64,000 nt of DNA from Paenibacillus sp. FSL K6-0276 (GTDB lineage: Bacteria; Bacillota; Bacilli; Paenibacillales; Paenibacillaceae): NCBI RefSeq assembly GCF_037977235.1, contig NZ_CP150276.1, positions 496,001-560,000 on the forward strand, in the 5' to 3' direction. The position numbers and the translations under genes were made by a program. Shown here piece by piece: positions 43,387-52,800 of the stretch. Position 1 is the stretch's first letter. Each line of letters opens with the position of its first letter. Below the pieces are notes generated by a model, which was not told the DNA's origin, made no database searches, and saw nothing but the letters and a program-made list of their open reading frames with translations.

Positions 43387-44277
43387 TTATTTCGCGCCTT
43401 CGAGTGCTTTTTCAGCAAGTGTAAAATATTCACCAACATGAATACTCACGCCGGAAATTGCATCAGTTTTACCTTCAGCTGTAAGTTCTGGAGCAGCGCC
43501 TTTTTCAAGGTAGTATTGCTCAACTTTAGCGATCTCTTCATGCCATTCAGCTTGAGCGCCGCCAGCTTTCATACCGTATTTACCATCGACGGAGAATTGT
43601 TTCTTGTCGTCGCCAGCAGCATTTACACCGCTGAATTTAACAGCCACGATATTGCCGTTAGCAACAGTCAGGTCAACAGTGGATTTCCAACCGGAGTCTT
43701 TATCCATTTCGCCTTCAGCATGGTAGCCTCCGTCTTTGTATTGGCCAGCTTCAACAGGTCCAGCGGCCAAAGCAGCTTGAGCAGCTTTCACAAAGTCAGA
43801 AACGTGTACAGATACACCGGAGATAGCATCAGTTTTCCCCTCAGCGTCTAAAGTTATAGCTGCTGGATCTTGTTTTTCAATCAGGAATGCTTCAGCCTTT
43901 GCTGCTTGCTCGTGCCATTCAGAAGAAGCACCGCCAGCTTTCATGCCATATTTACCATCTTCGGAAAGTTTTTTCTTCAGGTCACCAGCAGTGTTTACGT
44001 TAAAACCATCCCAGTCAGCTTTAGTGATCTTGCCGCCTTCTACAGTTAGGCGTGCGAAATGTTGCCAGCCAGTTTTAGCATCGACATCAGCAGTAGCGTA
44101 GTAAGATCCGTCTTTGTACTTCGCTGCTTCAGTTCCAGTGTTGCTGGAATTAGTTGCTGCACTGTTTTCTTTGGGAGCATTAGTAGCTGCCGGGGTGTTG
44201 TCTGCGTTGTTACCACAACCTGCGAGCAAACTACCAAGGATAAGGGCAGTCGACAAGATTACTGTTGTTTTTTTCAT
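43387..44277 (-). CDS. pplA: Flavin-binding lipoprotein, PplA-like (two FMN-binding domains)
   Basis: This 296-residue lipoprotein has lipobox LAGC with Cys21 and a Ser/Thr/Asn/Ala-rich linker to about residue 50. Two homologous FMN-binding domains follow (about 53-165 and 179-290), each with YKDGxY, DGKYGMKAGGA..EWHE and a flavin-attachment-like motif DAISGVS (150-156 and 272-278). Listeria PplA, with two covalently bound FMN groups, is the surface electron carrier of flavin-based EET. The usual ApbE target is DxxSGAT; here Val replaces Ala and Ser replaces Thr. It leads the operon with ndh. Start 44277 has GGAGGT eight bases upstream. Confidence 0.88.
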   Translation of the reverse strand: MKKTTVILSTALILGSLLAGCGNNADNTPAATNAPKENSAATNSSNTGTEAAKYKDGSYYATADVDAKTGWQHFARLTVEGGKITKADWDGFNVNTAGDLKKKLSEDGKYGMKAGGASSEWHEQAAKAEAFLIEKQDPAAITLDAEGKTDAISGVSVHVSDFVKAAQAALAAGPVEAGQYKDGGYHAEGEMDKDSGWKSTVDLTVANGNIVAVKFSGVNAAGDDKKQFSVDGKYGMKAGGAQAEWHEEIAKVEQYYLEKGAAPELTAEGKTDAISGVSIHVGEYFTLAEKALEGAK

Positions 44278-44320
44278 TTGCAATGACCTCCAAAAATATA
44301 GTTTAAAATATATATATTAA

Positions 44321-44363
44321 AATGTAAAACATTTTAATAGTATTGTGAAGTGATAAAAATCAC
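44321..44363 (-). promoter_or_regulatory. pplA promoter with CRP/FNR-type operator
   Basis: AAGTGAT-AAAA-ATCACTT (44348-44365) is a perfect dyad of the GTGA-N6-TCAC class bound by CRP/FNR proteins. Its centre is about 41 bp upstream of a start site near 44316 predicted from TACATT (44321-44326), the standard class II activator position. A second dyad AAAATGT-AAA-ACATTTT overlaps the -10 region. This suggests activation by Fnr under low oxygen. Confidence 0.65.
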
Positions 44364-44510
44364 TTTATAAATGATATTTGTCACTTTTATATTGGGGTGA
44401 AGTGCCAAACTCTAACAGTATCATGACATATATCGGCACGCAATAGAAAAAAATTTAACGATGTTGTTTTATCTCCGAGGGCATTCTAGCACATAGAGCA
44501 AATAACTCAT

Positions 44511-44524
44511 GTGAAAAAAATCAC
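44511..44524. promoter_or_regulatory. Second CRP/FNR-type site upstream of pplA
   Basis: GTGA-AAAAAA-TCAC again fits the GTGA-N6-TCAC class, within TGTGAAAAAAATCACT. It lies 161 bp further upstream of the first site, in an AT-rich 446-bp gap with no gene. Confidence 0.55.
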
Positions 44525-44723
44525 TTAAAAAATTAAATATTTAATTTATATGTGGATTATATCAAATTTTAAAAGATTTGAATACCTCTTTGAAGACTAT
44601 TATTTGACATAATGTGACAAACCTTAGAAAGGTACGATTCATGGCGAATAGGATAGGGTAATGTAACGGTAACACAGGATAGAATTCTACCCTACTTAAT
44701 TGAGCTAAGGAGATGAGCTTTTA

Positions 44724-44927
44724 ATGGATAACAATGTGTTTAAAGGAAAATGGAAACAGATTAAAGGCGAGGCCAAGAAGCAATGGGGAAAACTTACAGA
44801 TGATGATCTGGATGTTATTGATGGTGAAAAAGATAAATTGATTGGTAAATTGCAAGAGCGTTACGGCCATTCGAAAGACGATGCGGAAAAAGAGTATCAA
44901 AGCTGGGGACGTTCCTACCGCGATTAA
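44724..44927 (+). CDS. CsbD family small stress protein
   Basis: This 67-residue hydrophilic protein matches CsbD closely: FKGKWKQIKGEAKKQWGKLT, then DDDLDVIDGEKDKLIGKLQ and RYGHSKDDAEKEY. CsbD proteins are induced by general stress (SigB in Bacillus) and have no known molecular role. AAGGAGATGAG lies before the ATG. A long perfect hairpin follows the gene. Confidence 0.95.
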   Translation: MDNNVFKGKWKQIKGEAKKQWGKLTDDDLDVIDGEKDKLIGKLQERYGHSKDDAEKEYQSWGRSYRD

Positions 44928-44965
44928 TTCAAATTAGTAAATCCTCTAAATACCCAAATATAGAG

Positions 44966-45013
44966 TGCTGAAGAAGAGCGCAAATCGTATCTGATTTGCG
45001 CTCTTCTTCAGCA
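44966..45013 (+). terminator. Perfect long stem-loop after csbD
   Basis: TGCTGAAGAAGAGCGCAAAT pairs perfectly with its complement at 44994-45013, separated by an eight-base centre. No T-run follows, so it may act as a barrier to 3' decay or as a partial terminator rather than a classic one. Confidence 0.6.
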
Positions 45014-45060
45014 ACAATTAGACGAACGGAGGTTGGGTCAGACGTTCAACCCTCTGTATT

Positions 45061-45860
45061 GTGTATCAAGGTTTGATCGTTATTCTAATCGTAAATGTAG
45101 TGAATGCAATGAACATTATTGTGTTAGGCGTTATCCCTGTGGAAGAGTACATAAGAGAGATTATGCCGATTACTTTCCCTGCGGGGTTAATTCTAAGCAT
45201 TCTGTTCTCATTAATTATCCGTGATTTTCAACTGGGTCTCCTAAGGGATGAAGGAGCAATAAGGGAGTACGCAGCCATTATCCATCGTTCGGGTGAAGAA
45301 TTGTTGATGATCATCAGCGATATTCTGGATTTATCTAAGGTCGAGGCTGACCGATTGGATATTATAAATGAAGAATTATATGTTAGCGAGATCCCAGAAC
45401 TACTTGCTATGCAGTTCGCTGTGACGGCCAAACAAAAAGGGCTGGAATTTAATATCTCTATGGATGAGGATGTCCCACTAATGATCCATTCCGATCCGCA
45501 TCGAGTCCAGCAGATTCTGCGTAATTTGCTTTCTAATGCTATTAAATTTACAAAGACAGGTCACGTATCGCTGCATATTCACGAGCAGGAAAGTGGTGAA
45601 GGGGATAACCTGCAGCGATGGCTTGTATTTGATATGGAGGATAGTGGCATAGGAATCGCACCGGAGAAGCATGCCATGATCTTTGAAGCTTTTCAACAGG
45701 CAGACAGAACCACTAACGGAAATATGGTGGATCAGGATTAGGACTTTCTATTAGTAATGATTTGGCCAAATTGCTCGGCGGGTTTATTTCTATGGAAAGC
45801 AAGGAAGAGAAGGGAAGTCTATTCTCGTTTTATCTGCCCCTTGAAGCCGATAGTGAGTAA
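45061..45860 (+). pseudogene. Decayed sensor histidine kinase
   Basis: The first part encodes two hydrophobic helices, then REYAAIIHRSGEELLMIISDILDLSKVEA, the second helix of a HisKA domain. The preceding H-box with the phospho-acceptor histidine (usually SHEIRTPLNGI) is missing. The ATPase domain follows with NLLSNAIKFT and DSGIGIAPE. At about 45720 one base is lost in GGAAATATGG, so [10 protein letters not shown] and the C-terminus ([13 protein letters not shown], stop at 45860) are in another frame. Both the internal deletion and the frameshift would inactivate it. Confidence 0.85.
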
Positions 45861-45890
45861 AGCTCCAATATTATTTGGTGATTTGGCGTA

Positions 45891-45918
45891 TTGACAGTAG
45901 ATTGATGCGGAGTAGAAT
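45891..45918 (+). promoter_or_regulatory. Promoter of the MFS transporter gene
   Basis: TTGACA and TAGAAT are separated by 16 bp. Transcription would start near 45925, which rules out the in-frame ATG codons at 45875 and 45917 as starts. Confidence 0.75.
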
Positions 45919-45955
45919 GAAGCCAATACCGCATCAAAGGAGTGTTACCGCCTCT

Positions 45956-47230
45956 ATGGACAACATGGGAAATAAGCATAAGGTTACCGGTTCAAAACGT
46001 ATTCGTAAACCCTCAGTACATCGCAGAAATCTGCATATAGCTACGTGGGAAGGTGTACCATCAACCATTTTTCAGGTACTGCTGCAAGGGCAGTTTCTAA
46101 CAGGATTCCTCCTATATTTAGGAGCCTCCTCTAGTCAAATTGGATTTGTGCTAGCGCTTACTACCTTGGTTAATGTGGCGCAGATAGGGGTAGCTTTTTT
46201 AATTCAGAAGTTGCCAAGTCGCAAATGGGCCATGGTTACTTTTATTGGTCTGCATAGGATACTTTGGGGTTCCACGGGACTGATCCCGTTTATTTTTCCT
46301 AAAGAATATTGGGTCATCGTATTTATTGCCGTATACACTACTGCTTTTATTGCCAATACCGCTGGTGGTGTGCTGTGGAGTTCTGTGATTAGCGATCTAG
46401 TTCCAGCACGTGTACGTGGACGTTATTTTGGGATTCGCAACACTCTCCTGAATGCACTCGGAAGTTTGGTTATGTATGGCGGGGGTATTATTCTGGACCG
46501 TTATCCCGGAGGTCATGGTTTTCTGATTCTATATATTGTTGTGTGGATTTTCTCGATATCAAATGTCGTTGTGTTCTTTTTTTATCCGGACGTACCTTTC
46601 GAGAAATCGGATGAACATAAATTTTTGCCCATGTTTAAGAAACCGCTTAAAGATACTTTGTTTATGAAGTCAACCTTGTTTCTAGCTGCCTGGCTGTTGC
46701 TGCAGAACTTAACCGTTCCGCTGTACTCTTATGTCATGTTGCAGTTACTTCATATTAATTATGAAACCTTGTCGCTACTTAATGTGTCCCAGACCGTGTT
46801 TATGATGGCTAGCTTCTACGTTTGGGGCAATTTAAATGCGAAATACAGCAACAAGCGCCTGTTGTTCTTTACTTTGCCGATTATTGCCTTGTCTTCGTTG
46901 ATGTGGGGACTCTTGTCTGTGATGCCGATGCTGCTGGTGTTATTTGCGGCCCATATTGTTTTTGGTGTAGGTGTAGGCGGTTTCAACCAGTTGGCTTTTA
47001 ATTTTATTATTGGAGATACGCCGAAAAAAGAACGGCCCATGTATATGGGCACATATGCGGCGCTTACAGGTTTATCATCGTTTTTTGGCCCACTTATTGG
47101 GGGTCAGATATATGAGAAAATTGCACACTGGCCACAATGGACACAGGTATACGGTATGCAGCTAGTGGTAGGGACGCTGATGATTGCTCTTGCGTTTCTA
47201 TTAGGCCGGCGTATTCTAAGGGACGAATAG
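45956..47230 (+). CDS. MFS transporter
   Basis: This 424-residue integral membrane protein has about twelve helices of major facilitator type. After a basic N-terminus comes NLHIATWEGVPSTIFQVLLQ; the loop VPARVRGRYFGIRNTLLNALG between helices 4 and 5 resembles the drug:H+ antiporter-like group. The substrate is unknown. Start 45956 follows AAAGGAG and lies just after the predicted transcription start; ATG at 45965 is an alternative. The SDR-like gene follows 19 bp downstream. Confidence 0.88.
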   Translation: MDNMGNKHKVTGSKRIRKPSVHRRNLHIATWEGVPSTIFQVLLQGQFLTGFLLYLGASSSQIGFVLALTTLVNVAQIGVAFLIQKLPSRKWAMVTFIGLHRILWGSTGLIPFIFPKEYWVIVFIAVYTTAFIANTAGGVLWSSVISDLVPARVRGRYFGIRNTLLNALGSLVMYGGGIILDRYPGGHGFLILYIVVWIFSISNVVVFFFYPDVPFEKSDEHKFLPMFKKPLKDTLFMKSTLFLAAWLLLQNLTVPLYSYVMLQLLHINYETLSLLNVSQTVFMMASFYVWGNLNAKYSNKRLLFFTLPIIALSSLMWGLLSVMPMLLVLFAAHIVFGVGVGGFNQLAFNFIIGDTPKKERPMYMGTYAALTGLSSFFGPLIGGQIYEKIAHWPQWTQVYGMQLVVGTLMIALAFLLGRRILRDE

Positions 47231-47249
47231 AAGTGAAGGGGGTTATTCC

Positions 47250-47915
47250 ATGTTAAGGATAGCGATGGTATTAGGAGCCACCGGATTGGTGGGCAAAGCG
47301 GTTACGGAGGATTTGTTGAAACGTGATGGCTGGGGAGAGGTGAGGGTGCTCGTACGGACACCACTTGCCATAGAGCATCCTAAGCTTAAGCAAATCGTTG
47401 TAGATTGGGAGAACCTAACGAGATATACAGAATCGTTCGAAGGGGTACATTCCATCTTCTGTTGTTTAGGGACTACGATTAAGAAGGCGGGTTCACAAGA
47501 GAAGTTTGAGCGCGTCGATCTACACTATCCGCTTGATGCTGCAGCCATAGCAAGAGATAAGGGGGTTAAACAGTTTTTGGCTGTCTCTTCGATGGGGGCA
47601 AGTGCGAAGTCGCGTAATTTCTACAGTCGGACTAAGGGAAGAGCAGAAGATGGTTTAATCGCTATCGGATTTCAAGGTTTGCATTTATTTCGACCTTCCT
47701 TGCTACTGGGTCAACGTGAAGAATTCAGATTAGGGGAGAGGGTCGCAGCTAGATTGATGAAAGCGCTGGACTTCGTAATGGTTGGTAAGGCGGCTAAATA
47801 TCGTGCCATACCTGGCACAACAGTAGCGAGAGCTATGGTTAACATTGCGTCTGCTGATACCCATGGATTACATATTTATACGAATGAAGTAATATATGTG
47901 ATTGGGAAACGCTAA
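47250..47915 (+). CDS. NAD(P)-binding atypical SDR (HTATIP2/TIP30-like)
   Basis: This 221-residue Rossmann protein has AMVLGATGLVGKAVTEDLL at the N-terminus (nucleotide-binding GxxGxxG), HSIFCCLGTT, and VSSMGASAKSRNFYSRTKGRAE. The last contains the Ser and Y-x3-K of the active site. It matches the HTATIP2-like branch of atypical short-chain dehydrogenases. The substrate is unknown. It is 19 bp after the MFS gene and likely co-transcribed. Confidence 0.87.
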   Translation: MLRIAMVLGATGLVGKAVTEDLLKRDGWGEVRVLVRTPLAIEHPKLKQIVVDWENLTRYTESFEGVHSIFCCLGTTIKKAGSQEKFERVDLHYPLDAAAIARDKGVKQFLAVSSMGASAKSRNFYSRTKGRAEDGLIAIGFQGLHLFRPSLLLGQREEFRLGERVAARLMKALDFVMVGKAAKYRAIPGTTVARAMVNIASADTHGLHIYTNEVIYVIGKR

Positions 47916-48008
47916 GTTGTCTGGGTCTCTGATAAATTTGCATTAAGATGAGAACAGGATTTACAATGGACAATAAATGATCAGCGCATAATGGAGAGGG
48001 GTAGTAAA

Positions 48009-48389
48009 ATGAGTAAAAAACAAGTAGCTACAACCAAAGCACCCGGAGCAATTGGTCCTTATAGTCAGGCTATAACCACGGGTAGTTGGGTATACACTTC
48101 AGGACAACTTGGCCTGAATCCGGAAACGGGAAATTTGGCTGAGGGCGTACAAGAACAAGCACGTCAAGCGCTTAGCAATGTACAAGCCATTCTTGAAGAA
48201 GCTGGTGCAACGCTAGACCATGTAGTAAAGACAACCGTATTCTTAAAGGATATGAATGATTTCGCGGCTGTTAATGAGGTTTATAGCACCTTCTTTAAAG
48301 AACCTTATCCTGCCCGCAGTGCCATTGAGGTTGCGCGTCTGCCTAAAGATGGACTTGTAGAGATTGAAGCGGTAGCTCGTAAGAAATAA
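48009..48389 (+). CDS. ridA: RidA family protein (enamine/imine deaminase)
   Basis: This 126-residue protein matches RidA/YjgF: APGAIGPYSQAITTGSWVYTSGQLG at the start, VVKTTVFLKDMNDFAAVNEVY in the middle and the catalytic arginine in PARSAIEVARLPKDGLVEIEA. RidA hydrolyses reactive 2-aminoacrylate and related enamines made by PLP enzymes, protecting the cell. GGAGAGGGG lies upstream of the ATG at 48009. A terminator follows. Confidence 0.96.
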   Translation: MSKKQVATTKAPGAIGPYSQAITTGSWVYTSGQLGLNPETGNLAEGVQEQARQALSNVQAILEEAGATLDHVVKTTVFLKDMNDFAAVNEVYSTFFKEPYPARSAIEVARLPKDGLVEIEAVARKK

Positions 48390-48426
48390 GGAGTTATCCT
48401 TTTGCACTTTTATTATTTTACAAAAT

Positions 48427-48466
48427 GGCAGGCTAAGGTGGATAACCCTAGTCTGCCGTTTTTTTT
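48427..48466 (+). terminator. Terminator after ridA
   Basis: GGCAGGCTAAGG pairs with CCCTAGTCTGCC, and eight T follow. It may also stop the converging minus-strand gene only weakly. Confidence 0.88.
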
Positions 48467-48475
48467 ATATTAGGA

Positions 48476-49261
48476 TCAGTAACTTCTGTATCTGTTGTAC
48501 CTACTACGGCGCGGTTTGAGCAGTAACCAGATGCTGTAGAGCAGCAGGAGACTTGCTGTAATCAGACCCGTTAAATAGACATTACTGGTCTCTTTGTGTT
48601 CCAAGGCAATCGCGATGAAAGCCCATACGAATACCAGTGGATAAATGCTATCTCGGTAAGGATAGCTGACAACAACCGCAAGCGGAGTCCCCACGCAGAG
48701 CATGATAACGGCCCAAGTGCTACCGCTAAGGCCCAAACCTTCCCAATGATTCTTCTCCAGAACAACGCTAACGTTCACGATAGTAGCCACAGAAATCCAG
48801 CCAAGGTATATACTAAAGGGTAGCTTTATCAGCCATTTCTCGCCTGAAGTAGGATTTGAGATCTGGCGGGTTCTTCGATAGATAACAATTATGGAAATTA
48901 ACATTAGCACCATGGCAACCAGAGAGAGCTCGATGTATAAATAATGCCAGAGGAAGAGCCAACTCATATTAAAGATACAGCTCAGGACAAACCAGAACTG
49001 AATTGCTCGCACAGAATCTCTAGAGGCTGTATAGGAACGGAATTGATAAATAACGAAACCGGCTAACAGTAAATAAATCAAGGACCAGATGGAAAACGCG
49101 AAACCGGCTGGCGTTAAGTAGGTCTGATATTTATCAGAGATTTCTTTAGTGCTGTGCCCTCCTAATGGCAAGGTTACCGAGAGTACATTCACGATAATCA
49201 CACCTAAGAAGAACAGAAGGTTCCGCCATTTATAAGGATTATAACGTCTCAAAGAATTCAC
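48476..49261 (-). CDS. TspO/MBR-like tryptophan-rich membrane protein
   Basis: This 261-residue protein has about eight hydrophobic segments. It contains FAFSIWSLIYLLLAGFVIYQ, FNMSWLFLWHYLY and LPFSIYLGWISVATIVNVS, the pattern of the tryptophan-rich sensory group related to TspO but with extra helices. The function is unknown; TspO relatives bind porphyrins and respond to oxidative stress. GTG 49261 abuts GGGAG; TTG at 49252 has better spacing and may be the real start. Confidence 0.8.
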   Translation of the reverse strand: MNSLRRYNPYKWRNLLFFLGVIIVNVLSVTLPLGGHSTKEISDKYQTYLTPAGFAFSIWSLIYLLLAGFVIYQFRSYTASRDSVRAIQFWFVLSCIFNMSWLFLWHYLYIELSLVAMVLMLISIIVIYRRTRQISNPTSGEKWLIKLPFSIYLGWISVATIVNVSVVLEKNHWEGLGLSGSTWAVIMLCVGTPLAVVVSYPYRDSIYPLVFVWAFIAIALEHKETSNVYLTGLITASLLLLYSIWLLLKPRRSRYNRYRSY

Positions 49262-49331
49262 TCCCTAGCTTTTTAATAGGGTGATGCCTACTTAGAATAT
49301 ACCCTCTTTCGGCACAATTAAGACTATAAAC

Positions 49332-49429
49332 AAGAAAAAGCGCCTTCGGCGTCCCTTGAGGACGGTATGCGTTTATGCGAGAAATATAAGGATAATGTAT
49401 AACGTGAAACTTATACTTTCTTATATTTT
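49332..49429 (-). repeat. Intergenic repeat family A, copy 4 (inverted)
   Basis: Read on the minus strand it begins AAATATAAGAAAGTATAAG and ends with the hairpin GTCCT-CAA-GGGAC. The closing pair is T-G where other copies have T-A, so the stem is kept. A degenerate piece (TTATCCTTATATTTCTTACA) recurs about 260 bp downstream near 49684. Confidence 0.85.
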
Positions 49430-49639
49430 AGAAAAGAAATGACTTATGAGTCACAATGTTCATGGATAGCATGGCAGTGGTGCAGGGTATTTTACGATTG
49501 AGGGTAGAACGTTTATTAAAAATAAGCCGTAATGAATCAAATTAGTGGGTGTTTCTATGTACTTCAACTTTATTTGCATAAAAATCTACAGAAAATATGC
49601 AGAAACGTTTTTAAATCAGCGCTTTTTCGTATAAGATGA

Positions 49640-49830
49640 AGAGATGAAGATTCAAGAGCAGATAAGTTTTATCCTAGTTCTTTATCCTTATATTTCTTAC
49701 AGGAGCGTATCTCATCTCTAAAAGGATGGAGAACCTGCTTCTACTTGTATAGCTTCAAAATTTATTTCTCGCGGAAAAGGTCGCAGTTACCACCTGATGG
49801 TGGCGGACTGGTTCTTTTTTTGCTTGCTTA
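49640..49830 (+). other. Structured leader candidate before the SNF2 gene
   Basis: The 415-bp gap before the helicase gene has no coding frame. From about 49640, GAGATGA can pair with TCATCTC near 49710. At 49780-49825 CAG..CCACC-TGAT-GGTGG..CTG is followed by TTCTTTTTTT, which looks like an attenuator 25 bp before the ribosome site. No known riboswitch class is recognised. Confidence 0.35.
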
Positions 49831-49848
49831 AAAGACAGGAGATCACCG

Positions 49849-52800
49849 ATGACTAAGCATCTTTATGCAATATGGTTGGGGGATGTGTTATTTTGCTTCT
49901 CTGGCGAAACTTCGGAGCCGAAGGTTGACGCTTGGACCCGAGTTGTGAAGCGGCTGGAGCTGCAGGGAGGAGTGCGTCCTTTTACGAGTGCTGCTCTGCG
50001 TCTGGCAGAAGTGAAATATCCGGCTCCTCCTGTAGAGGGGAAGCCAGCACGACGTGGATTGCCCGGACGAACATTCGAAGGGCTCGCCTTAGTCCCTAGC
50101 GATGCATTTGAACTGCTTCTGGCATGGGACGAGACGTTATGCCGAGATCAGGGAGTGGAGCCTGGCGGCGAATTGCGTTATTGGGCGGCAGCAGCTCGCT
50201 TTACGCTGGAACTGATGGGTACAGGGGGAGTTACGCCAGGAGCCTTGCCCCCACGCCCGGTGGGTACACGTCGTCGTGGTGGAGAACAGGCGGCGACGGT
50301 CTGCTGGTCTCCGGCTTTTCGAAAACAGGAGGATAAGGAGATCTTTCTGCAGCTGGCAGCTTCCATGCCGGTACTGGCACTAGGGACGCATATCGCTGAG
50401 GCGGGGGATTTATCCTCACGGGAAGAGGCTGGCGCCTATGTTCTTTACTCCTTTATGCAGGCGGTTATGACTGCAGAGATAAAAAAAGTGATTGCGGGTA
50501 TTGAAGGTGAACTCACACCTTTCAAAGCCAATTATCGCCGTGGTTATTCCCCATTAACAGAGCTATGGTGGAATAGCCTTCTTACAGGTAGCCGGGATAT
50601 ACCCGTACAGGGAACTCAAGCAGAGGTGACAGACCTTCTAGCCACTGTGAATGAGACAGCTGGAAGCGATGTGCCACAATCAGAACCTGAGGAAGCGCGG
50701 AGTGGACAGCTGGGTCTTGGGCTACGTCTGGAGCCGCCCGGAGATAATGACGAAATCTGGCGATTAACCTTCTGGGCGGAGAACAAGGAAGAAGGGGAAT
50801 TCTGGATTCCGGCAAAATCGATTTGGAGCAGTAAGGAACGAGAGTTTACGTTATGGGGGAAACGCTATCGCAATATTCAGCAGCAGCTTCTTATAGCGCT
50901 GGGCCGAGCAGCGAAAATATCACCAGATATTCAGCGCGCTCTTGCTAAGCCTGCACCTGCGGGAGCGGATTTGGAACCTGAACGTCTTTATTTCTTTTTG
51001 AAGGAGACGGTGCAGCAGTTGCGTGAGCGGGGAATAACGGTGCAGATGCCATCGCGCTGGAGCCGTGAGGGACGCCGCCGGATTGGCATGAAGATGAAAA
51101 TGCAGCCGGTAGTGAGTGGGATCGATAGTCCTGCACCAGTGGCTCTTGGCATGGAAGAACTGATCTCGTTTCGCATTGAGGCCTCACTTGGGGAAAGTAC
51201 AATCAGCGAAGAAGAACTGAACGCATTAGTGGAGGCTGGCGTGCCTTTTGTACGTTTCCGGGGAGAATGGATTGAGGTAGATCCTAAAGAAATTCGCCAG
51301 GTTCTTAAATATATGAAACGCCATGAAAATGGGGAAATGACTGCAGCTGATTGGATGCGGCTAGAGGCTGAGGATGGCGAGGAGCGGCTCTGGAAAGGGA
51401 TGCAAGTAACGGGGATGGAAACATCCGGACTATTGTCGTCGCTTATGCGGGGTGACATATTACGTAATCTTCCAGCGCGTCCCGTGCCTGTTGGTCTGCA
51501 CGGAACCCTGAGACCTTATCAGGAGCGCGGCTATCAATGGCTCTCCGTCCTCAGTGGTCTGGGCTTTGGGGTGTGTCTGGCTGATGACATGGGTCTCGGT
51601 AAGACGGTGCAGGTCATCACCTGTCTGCTGGACCGCGCGTTAAGTGCTCCACCTGAAGAGAAGCAGGAGCCCGTGCTGATTCTCTGCCCAACATCGCTTC
51701 TAGGTAACTGGCAGCGGGAATTGCAGCGCTTTGCTCCTTCACTTAAGGTTCACATTCATCATGGTGGACGCCGCGTACGGGGTGACAGTTTTTTAAAACT
51801 GGCTGCAAGTCATGATATTGTATTGACGACCTATCACTTAGCGGGTCGTGACAGCGAGGATTTGGCGAATGTTCAGTGGTCCACTGTGGTGCTGGATGAA
51901 GCTCAGTATATTAAGAATCACCGGACGAAACAGGCGCAAAGTGTGATGAAGCTATCAGCGCCGCATCGCATAGCTATGACAGGTACTCCGGTTGAGAACA
52001 GACTAGGCGAGTTATGGTCTATTTTTCACTTTTTAAACCCGGGCTATTTAGGAACCTATCATTCCTTCCGGCAACGTTATGTGTCTGGTGAGGGTGGGGA
52101 ACGACTGCGGGAATTACATCGCTTGGTGTCACCATTCTTATTGCGACGCCTGAAAAGTGATCCGGATATCTCTAAAGATTTACCGGAGAAGCTGGAGCTG
52201 AAGTCCTATTGTCCGTTGACGGAAACACAAGCAGCCCTGTATCAGGGTGTCGTGGATGAAATGCTTGGCGTGATCGGAGAGAGTAGTGGGATGGCTCGAA
52301 GAGGACTCGTATTGTCTTCTCTGACGAAGTTGAAGCAGATTTGCAATCACCCTCAGCTATTCCGCAAAGAAGAAGGCCGGGGCCCGCGAAATGAACAATC
52401 CGGTAAAATGGAGGTCATGTTCGAGATTCTCGATAGCATTGCAGAGGTCGGAGAATCTGCGTTGATTTTTACTCAATATGTAGCGATGGGTGAGCTCTTG
52501 GTTAGCAAGCTGACTAAGCGTTATGGAACAGCGCCACTGTTCTTACATGGCGGAATTCCAAAACGAGAGCGCGACGAGATGGTTCATGATTTTCAAGAGG
52601 GGAAGGGTCCTTCCTTCTTCGTACTTTCTCTTAAAGCAGGTGGCGTAGGGTTGAACCTTACAAGAGCTAATCATGTTATCCATTACGACCGTTGGTGGAA
52701 TCCGGCAGTTGAGAATCAAGCGACAGACCGGGCATTCCGAATTGGTCAGGATAAGAATGTTCAAGTCCATAAGCTGATTTGCCAAGGAACGTTGGAAGAA

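Noticed and set aside
45033..45224. 63-codon plus-strand frame overlapping the kinase relic
   Set aside because: The kinase frame explains the same bases; this alternative frame lacks any recognisable feature.
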